DNA of 10,615 nt from JASHVB01 sp049522565. GTDB lineage: Bacteria > Pseudomonadota > Alphaproteobacteria > Acetobacterales > Acetobacteraceae. This document shows, in pieces, positions 6,645 to 10,615 of this stretch; the first letter of the stretch is position 1, and the number at the start of each line of letters is the position of its first letter. Position numbers and translations under genes: made by a program. Under the pieces are notes generated by a model, which saw only the letters and a program-made list of their open reading frames with translations, made no database searches and was not told where the DNA came from. The DNA lies in the NCBI GenBank assembly GCA_049522565.1, contig JBEKNT010000235.1:1-10615 (forward strand), written 5' to 3'.

Positions 6645-9077
6645 TCAGGCCGCCGTGCGTAGCTGTGCCAGATCCTCCGGACGTTGCTGGGCCATAAGGT
6701 GCAAGCTGGATCGGAGTGCCGTGGCCTTCCCTGCGTCCAGCGCGAAAGCGACATGCAACGCGTCGTCCAGGTGGGAGCGGACCGTGAACGGCAGCGGGAA
6801 ACCGATACCATCGAGGCCGAGAGTGCCGCCGGCGCCCACCGGCAGCGACGGTCCGCCACGGATGCAGGCACCGCCCTCGGAAATGTCGCTGACGCGCGCG
6901 GTGCATGTGCCCTCTCCAGGCACGGTCATCCGGCATGCCAGGTCGACCGCCTTGCGCGCCGCGGCGCGCCGATCCGCGTCGGTGGTGGAAGTGTACACCA
7001 CCCGGCTGATCGATTGTTTCAACTCGTGCACCATGGTGTTCAGGCCCGCTATATCATCCCGTACCTGAACGCCGCGTTGGCCGGTCTGTTCGGCCTCGAC
7101 CGACACTTCATTGATGCGCTGTGTCATCTCGTTGGCCGCCGCCGCCGTCTCCGTGATGGTGCGGGCGATACCTGCGGTCGCCGCGCCTTGTTGCTGCACG
7201 GCCGCGGCGATCGACCCGGCTATCTCGTTGATCTCACCGATCGTCTGCTCGATGCGTCCCACGGCGGCGACCGACGCATCGGTCGCGCTGCGGACATCCC
7301 CGATGTGACGGGTGATCTCTTCGGTGGACCGCGCGGTCTGTGTGGCAAGCTGTTTGACCTCGCTTGCCACCACGGCGAAGCCCTTGCCGGCATCGCCGGC
7401 GCGTGCCGCCTCGATGGTGGCATTCAGCGCCAGCAGATTGGTCTTGGCGGCGATCTCGCCGATCATGTTGGCGACCGCGTCGATGCGGTCCACCTGCGCG
7501 ATCAGTGCCTCCATCTTGCCGCGGGCCTGGCCGCCGGCAGTGACCGCGCGCCCCACGACCGATGTTGACTGGCTCACCTGCGCGCCGATCTCGCGGATCG
7601 AGGCCGCGAGTTGCTCCGCCGCGCTCGCGACGGTCTGCGTATTGGCCAAGGCCTGCGCCGCGGCCGATGCGGCGCCGTCGGCGGATGCGCCGGTGCGGCT
7701 GGCGGACATGTTCATGCCCTCGGCGGCTGTGGCGATGCTGGCGGTTCGCGAGCCGACCGATTCCAATGCCGCGGCGGTATCCGCCTCGATCTTCCGCGCC
7801 ATGCTGACCAGGGCGGCGTGTTTCTCCTGCGCCGCCTGCGCTTCCTGCTGCTTCTGCGCGGCTTCCAGGCGGCTGTGCTCCATGGCGTTGTGCTTGAACA
7901 CTGCGACGGCGTTCGCCATGGCGCCGATTTCGTCGTGCCGATCCGCATCCGGGACGCTGACCGACATGTCGCCGTCCGCGAGCCGCCGCATGGTCGCGGT
8001 GATCGCCTGGATGGGGCGTATCACGCGGCGGCGCACCACCAGCATTCCGGCGCCGCCGACCGCCAGTGCGACCACCACGAGGGCCCCTTGCAGCGCCAGC
8101 GCCGCGCGTGCCGACTGCGCGTTTCGCGTGGCGTATCGCTGCGCCGCGGCCGTCGCGGCATTCGGCACGACGATCAGGCTGTCGAGCGCGTCGGTGGACG
8201 TCTTCAGCCATTCGCTGAGCGTGACCGGGGCGTCCTTGGACGACGTCCCCGCGGCGTAAACCGCCAGGCGCAGCTTTTCGAAGCTGCCGAAATAATTGTC
8301 GGTCGCGCCTTTGATCGCCTCCAGCACCTCGGGCGCCGTGCCGGGGCGGGCGGTCAATTGCCGCACCTGGGCCCAACCGGCCCCAACGCGGCCTTGGTAG
8401 TCGGCGATCTGGATCACCTGCTCCGGCGACAGCCCATGCGCGGTGATCCCGGCGCTGTAGAAATTCCGTTCCAGCCCGGCGATGTCACGCACCATCCAAC
8501 CGACCTGCTTGATCGCCATCAGCTCGGCAATCGTGCCATCGACCAGCCGCATCCGTTCGGTCAGCGCATCCGAGACCCGGGTCAACCTGTCCAGCACCTC
8601 GCTGATCGCGGTGTTCCAATCCTTTCCCACTGCGCCGGGCCGCTGCCCGCGTGGGATGCGCACTGCCTGATCCGCCGCGCGCCGCACCTCGGTCAGCCGC
8701 TCGAGACTGGTGCGCAGGCCAGCCGCGGTTTCGCCGCTACCGGCGCAGGCCGACGCGGCACAGGCGGCGAGCACGGCAGCGATGGCGGGCCCGGCCGCGA
8801 CGCGCGATTGGGCGAGGGCATCCAGCAGCGATTGATCCGCCGGGTCGGGTGCAGCAAGCGCGGCCGCGACCGATCCACGCTCCGGTCGCAGGTTCTGCAG
8901 CGCCATGAACACGAGTTGCCCCGCTGTGGCGGCCGCTTCCACATCCACGGCGGCAGCGTCCTGGCGCATCGCGCCGTAGATCGGCACTGCCAGGGCGGCG
9001 GCCAGGATAAGCAGCAGGGAGCCAAGCAGGGCATTCAGCAGCACGGCAATCGTCACGGACACGTATCGTGTGGCCAT
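6645..9077 (-). CDS. Methyl-accepting chemotaxis protein with HAMP and C-terminal PilZ domain
   Basis: This 810-residue inner-membrane chemoreceptor should control the CheA/CheW complex. Domains in order: a transmembrane helix at about 7-36; a mostly helical periplasmic sensor region of about 290 residues (37-327) that I cannot assign to a named family; a second helix at about 328-348; a HAMP domain at about 349-402 (RRRVIRPI, ADGDMSVSVP, DEIGAMANAV); the MCP signalling coiled coil at about 430-695, with the conserved hairpin tip EIAAKTNLLALNATIEAARA (541-560) and GKGFAVVASEVKQLA; and a PilZ domain at about 700-800. The PilZ motifs are RAAAR (704-708) and DISEGG (731-736), matching the RxxxR and D/NxSxxG cyclic-di-GMP-binding signatures. 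There is no C-terminal NWETF-like pentapeptide. AAGG lies about 10 bases before the ATG at 9077. Its stop is 94 bases upstream of glcD on the same strand, so read-through into the glycolate operon is possible. The ligand is unknown. Confidence 0.93.
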   Translation of the reverse strand: MATRYVSVTIAVLLNALLGSLLLILAAALAVPIYGAMRQDAAAVDVEAAATAGQLVFMALQNLRPERGSVAAALAAPDPADQSLLDALAQSRVAAGPAIAAVLAACAASACAGSGETAAGLRTSLERLTEVRRAADQAVRIPRGQRPGAVGKDWNTAISEVLDRLTRVSDALTERMRLVDGTIAELMAIKQVGWMVRDIAGLERNFYSAGITAHGLSPEQVIQIADYQGRVGAGWAQVRQLTARPGTAPEVLEAIKGATDNYFGSFEKLRLAVYAAGTSSKDAPVTLSEWLKTSTDALDSLIVVPNAATAAAQRYATRNAQSARAALALQGALVVVALAVGGAGMLVVRRRVIRPIQAITATMRRLADGDMSVSVPDADRHDEIGAMANAVAVFKHNAMEHSRLEAAQKQQEAQAAQEKHAALVSMARKIEADTAAALESVGSRTASIATAAEGMNMSASRTGASADGAASAAAQALANTQTVASAAEQLAASIREIGAQVSQSTSVVGRAVTAGGQARGKMEALIAQVDRIDAVANMIGEIAAKTNLLALNATIEAARAGDAGKGFAVVASEVKQLATQTARSTEEITRHIGDVRSATDASVAAVGRIEQTIGEINEIAGSIAAAVQQQGAATAGIARTITETAAAANEMTQRINEVSVEAEQTGQRGVQVRDDIAGLNTMVHELKQSISRVVYTSTTDADRRAAARKAVDLACRMTVPGEGTCTARVSDISEGGACIRGGPSLPVGAGGTLGLDGIGFPLPFTVRSHLDDALHVAFALDAGKATALRSSLHLMAQQRPEDLAQLRTAA

Positions 9078-9154
9078 CGGGCGGGCACCTTCGGAACCGG
9101 CCGGCCACTATTGCGGGACAGGATGAAGGATTGGTGAATCGGGCGGCGCGTCGG

Positions 9155-10186
9155 TCACACCAGCCGCGGCCGCGCTTCCTCGCACAATAGCCGCAGCGAC
9201 TGCATCATCCACGCGGCCGGAACGGTGCCGCCGAAATTCAGTTCGGCGAGGATGCCGTCGATCCCCAGTTCTTCCTGCAATTGCCGCAGCCGGTCGGCGA
9301 CGTATTCGGGGCTGCCGACCACGACCTTGTCGCGCAGCACGTCCGCATAAGTGATCGTCCGCACGTCCTCCAGTTCGGCGCGCCGTCGCTTGTTCGGCGA
9401 ACCTTCGAGCTGCGTGACCAGCTTGCGGTAGCCAAGCATGATGCTCGGTTCGGCTTGCCCACGCGCCAGGGCGTCGGTTTCGGCGACATGCAGTGTCAGC
9501 CGCAGGTGCACGTCGCCTTTACCGGGGTGGCCGGCGGCCTTGTAGGCCTCGCGATACGCCTTCAGGTCCGGCGCCAGGCCAGCCAACGAGCCGCTGCGAA
9601 CCGCGACGAACAGCGGATAGCCAAGTTTGCCGAGCACCGGGAAGGTGTCCTCGCTGGCGCCGGCGATGCGGATTGGCGGATGCGGCTGTTGATACGGCCG
9701 CGGCACCGCGCGGGCGTCGGTGAACTTATGGAACTGGCCTTCGTAGGAGAAGCTCTCCTGCGTCCACGCCAGCTTGAGAACGTCCAGCGTCTCGTAGAAG
9801 CGCTCGCGGCTTTCGGAATACGGCACGCCGTAGGCGGCATAGGCACGCGGGTTGCCGCTGCGCCCGACGCCCATCAGCAGCCGGCCGCGGCTGATCTGGT
9901 CGACCGTGGCGGACTCCTCGGCCAGCCGCAGCGGATGGCAGAGCGGCAGGACCTGCACCGCCGTGCCGATCCTGATGCGGCTGGTGCGGGCCGCGATGGC
10001 GGCGGCGACGGTCATCGGTGCGGACAACACCGAGCGGTTGGCCTGCTGATGGATCTCGGCCAGCCAGATCGCGTCGAGCCCCCAGCGCTCGGCGTCCTCG
10101 ACCTGCGCCAGGCCCTGGGCGAAGGCGTCGGTGTCCGACTGCTGCGCTACCTGCCGGTGAAACTCAACGTACCAACCGAATTCCAT
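9155..10186 (-). CDS. LLM class flavin-dependent oxidoreductase (luciferase-like monooxygenase)
   Basis: This 343-residue protein belongs to the bacterial luciferase-like family, TIM-barrel enzymes that use reduced FMN or F420 from a partner reductase. Supporting segments: the N-terminal strand MEFGWYVEF; EDAERWGLDAIWLAEIH (30-46), typical of the barrel's early helix and strand; RIRIGTAVQVLPLCHPLRLAEE (70-91) with DQISRGRLLMGVGRS (96-110), the clearest family signature; PPIRIAGASEDTF (170-182); and the C-terminal VVGSPEYVADRLRQLQEELG (289-308), which defines the cofactor-binding end. Length is normal. ATG at 10186 has a modest GGGAA purine run about 8 bases upstream. The gene is divergent from a LysR-type regulator, its likely controller. 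The substrate is not evident; oxidation of a small organic or sulfur compound would fit the family, but nothing here decides it. Confidence 0.9.
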   Translation of the reverse strand: MEFGWYVEFHRQVAQQSDTDAFAQGLAQVEDAERWGLDAIWLAEIHQQANRSVLSAPMTVAAAIAARTSRIRIGTAVQVLPLCHPLRLAEESATVDQISRGRLLMGVGRSGNPRAYAAYGVPYSESRERFYETLDVLKLAWTQESFSYEGQFHKFTDARAVPRPYQQPHPPIRIAGASEDTFPVLGKLGYPLFVAVRSGSLAGLAPDLKAYREAYKAAGHPGKGDVHLRLTLHVAETDALARGQAEPSIMLGYRKLVTQLEGSPNKRRRAELEDVRTITYADVLRDKVVVGSPEYVADRLRQLQEELGIDGILAELNFGGTVPAAWMMQSLRLLCEEARPRLV

Positions 10187-10210
10187 GGAAGTTTCCCGTG
10201 CTGTCCGATC

Positions 10211-10259
10211 AGCCTGTCATCCGTCACCCGTCACTTCGCAATGACAGACGGGCGAGGCT
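10211..10259. repeat. REP-like palindromic element upstream of the LLM oxidoreductase
   Basis: CTGTCAT (10214-10220) is repeated inverted as ATGACAG (10241-10247); AGCCT/AGGCT (10211-10215 and 10255-10259) and CCCGTC/GACGGG (10227-10232 and 10247-10252) add further arms. On the minus strand GTCATT-GCGA-AGTGAC (10245-10230) can form a 6-bp hairpin, including one G-T wobble, closed by a GNRA-type loop. CGTCAC occurs twice in direct orientation at 10222-10233. The element lies in the probable 5' untranslated region of the LLM gene. It resembles dispersed GTCATTGCGAA-type repeats, but no second copy is in this window. Confidence 0.55.
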
Positions 10260-10284
10260 AGGGGGCCGTACCGCCATCGAGCAA

Positions 10285-10321
10285 ATGCCGAATTCTTATT
10301 CGCGCCATATCGGTTCGGCAT
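10285..10321. promoter_or_regulatory. Candidate LysR-type operator: nested coaxial palindrome
   Basis: ATGCCGAA (10285-10292) and TTCGGCAT (10314-10321) form a perfect 8-bp inverted repeat with a 21-base spacer. Centred on the same axis (10303) is TAT-N7-ATA (10297-10309), a T-N11-A motif of the type bound by LysR-family regulators. The site lies between the divergent LLM and LysR genes, with its right end 24 bases before the LysR ATG. That is where such a regulator would control both promoters and repress itself. Confidence 0.6.
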
Positions 10322-10345
10322 GGGACGGTGTATCGTCCGGGCAGC

Positions 10346-10615
10346 ATGGAACTACGCAGCCTCAGTTACTTTGTCCGCATCGCCGAACTCGGCAGCATCA
10401 CGCGCGCCGCGGCGCATCTGCGCGTCGCACAACCGGCGTTGACGCGACAGGTGCAACGGTTGGAGGAGGAACTCGGCGCCGCGCTGTTCACCCGCGTCAA
10501 TCGCGGCGTCCGGCTGACCGAGGCCGGCCAGCGCTTGCTCGACAGCGCAACGCGCATCCTGCGCGATGTCGAGCGTACCAGCGACGAAATCCGCGCCCAC
10601 GACGCGTTTCCCAGC
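10346..10615 (+). CDS. LysR-type transcriptional regulator, N-terminal part (runs off the window)
   Basis: The first 90 codons are present and open to the edge. They encode a classic LysR winged helix-turn-helix: MELRSLSYFVRIAELGSITR (1-20), then AAAHLRVAQPALTRQVQRLE (21-40), the helix-turn-helix with the QPALTRQV recognition region, and ELGAALFTRVNRGVRLTEAG (42-61), the wing. The linker helix follows; the effector-binding domain lies outside the window, so the inducer cannot be guessed. The start fits the family exactly, but the ribosome-binding site is weak. The gene is divergent from the LLM oxidoreductase across 159 bases that contain a nested palindrome. By family custom it probably regulates that neighbour and itself. 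Confidence 0.93.
   Translation, partial: MELRSLSYFVRIAELGSITRAAAHLRVAQPALTRQVQRLEEELGAALFTRVNRGVRLTEAGQRLLDSATRILRDVERTSDEIRAHDAFPS

Noticed and set aside
5087..6697. Plus-strand open frame of 536 codons opposite glcD
   Set aside because: It is antisense to a gene with full GlcD motifs. The translation is Arg/His/Gln-rich low-complexity sequence typical of GC-rich shadow frames.
7611..9137. Plus-strand open frame of 508 codons opposite the chemoreceptor
   Set aside because: It mirrors a clearly coding MCP gene and shows no recognisable domain; composition is shadow-like.
10253..10284. Sigma-70 promoter for the LLM gene (TTGCTC as -35, 17-base spacing to CTAGCC)
   Set aside because: The -35 is plausible but the -10 matches the consensus poorly, so it is not called.

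Overview
This is a GC-rich, gene-dense stretch of what looks like an alphaproteobacterial chromosome. My best guess is Rhodospirillales, possibly Acetobacteraceae. That placement rests on overall GC richness, the glcD-glcE-glcF gene style, a chemoreceptor with a C-terminal PilZ domain, and GGGAGAGGG-type intergenic repeats. It is an inference, not a proven assignment.

Layout. (1) Bases 1-2218, plus strand: a GMC-type flavin dehydrogenase locus. The window opens on the last five sense codons and stop of an upstream gene whose 3' end almost matches that of the GMC gene at 581-2218. A small gluconate 2-dehydrogenase subunit-3-like gene (27-491) follows, then a perfect 18-bp-stem hairpin (495-533), then the GMC flavoprotein. 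(2) Bases 2256-6550, minus strand: a glycolate oxidase operon read glcD, glcE, a small three-helix membrane protein, glcF. The glcD/glcE junction lies inside a repeat element that encodes the GlcD C-terminus and the probable GlcE N-terminus. (3) Bases 6645-9077, minus strand: a large transmembrane chemoreceptor with HAMP, MCP signalling and PilZ domains, directly upstream of glcD. (4) Bases 9155-10186, minus strand: a luciferase-like flavin monooxygenase, divergent from a LysR-type regulator that starts at 10346 and runs off the window. The space between them carries a REP-like element and a coaxial nested palindrome that is a good candidate LysR operator.

How the genes fit together. GlcD, GlcE and GlcF should form the membrane-associated enzyme that oxidises glycolate to glyoxylate and passes electrons through Fe-S centres to the respiratory chain. 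The small membrane protein is translationally coupled within the operon and could be an anchor or accessory, but nothing in its sequence proves that. The GMC flavoprotein and its small partner probably oxidise a sugar, sugar acid or alcohol; no cytochrome c subunit is visible here. The two oxidation modules converge at about 2219-2255. The chemoreceptor could link motility to substrate sensing and cyclic-di-GMP, but its ligand is not readable from sequence.

Most of the window is recognisable metabolism and sensing. The unusual parts are the repeat-built glcD/glcE junction, the inserted small membrane protein gene, the duplicated GMC 3' end, the strong hairpin inside the GMC locus and the nested palindrome upstream of the LysR gene.
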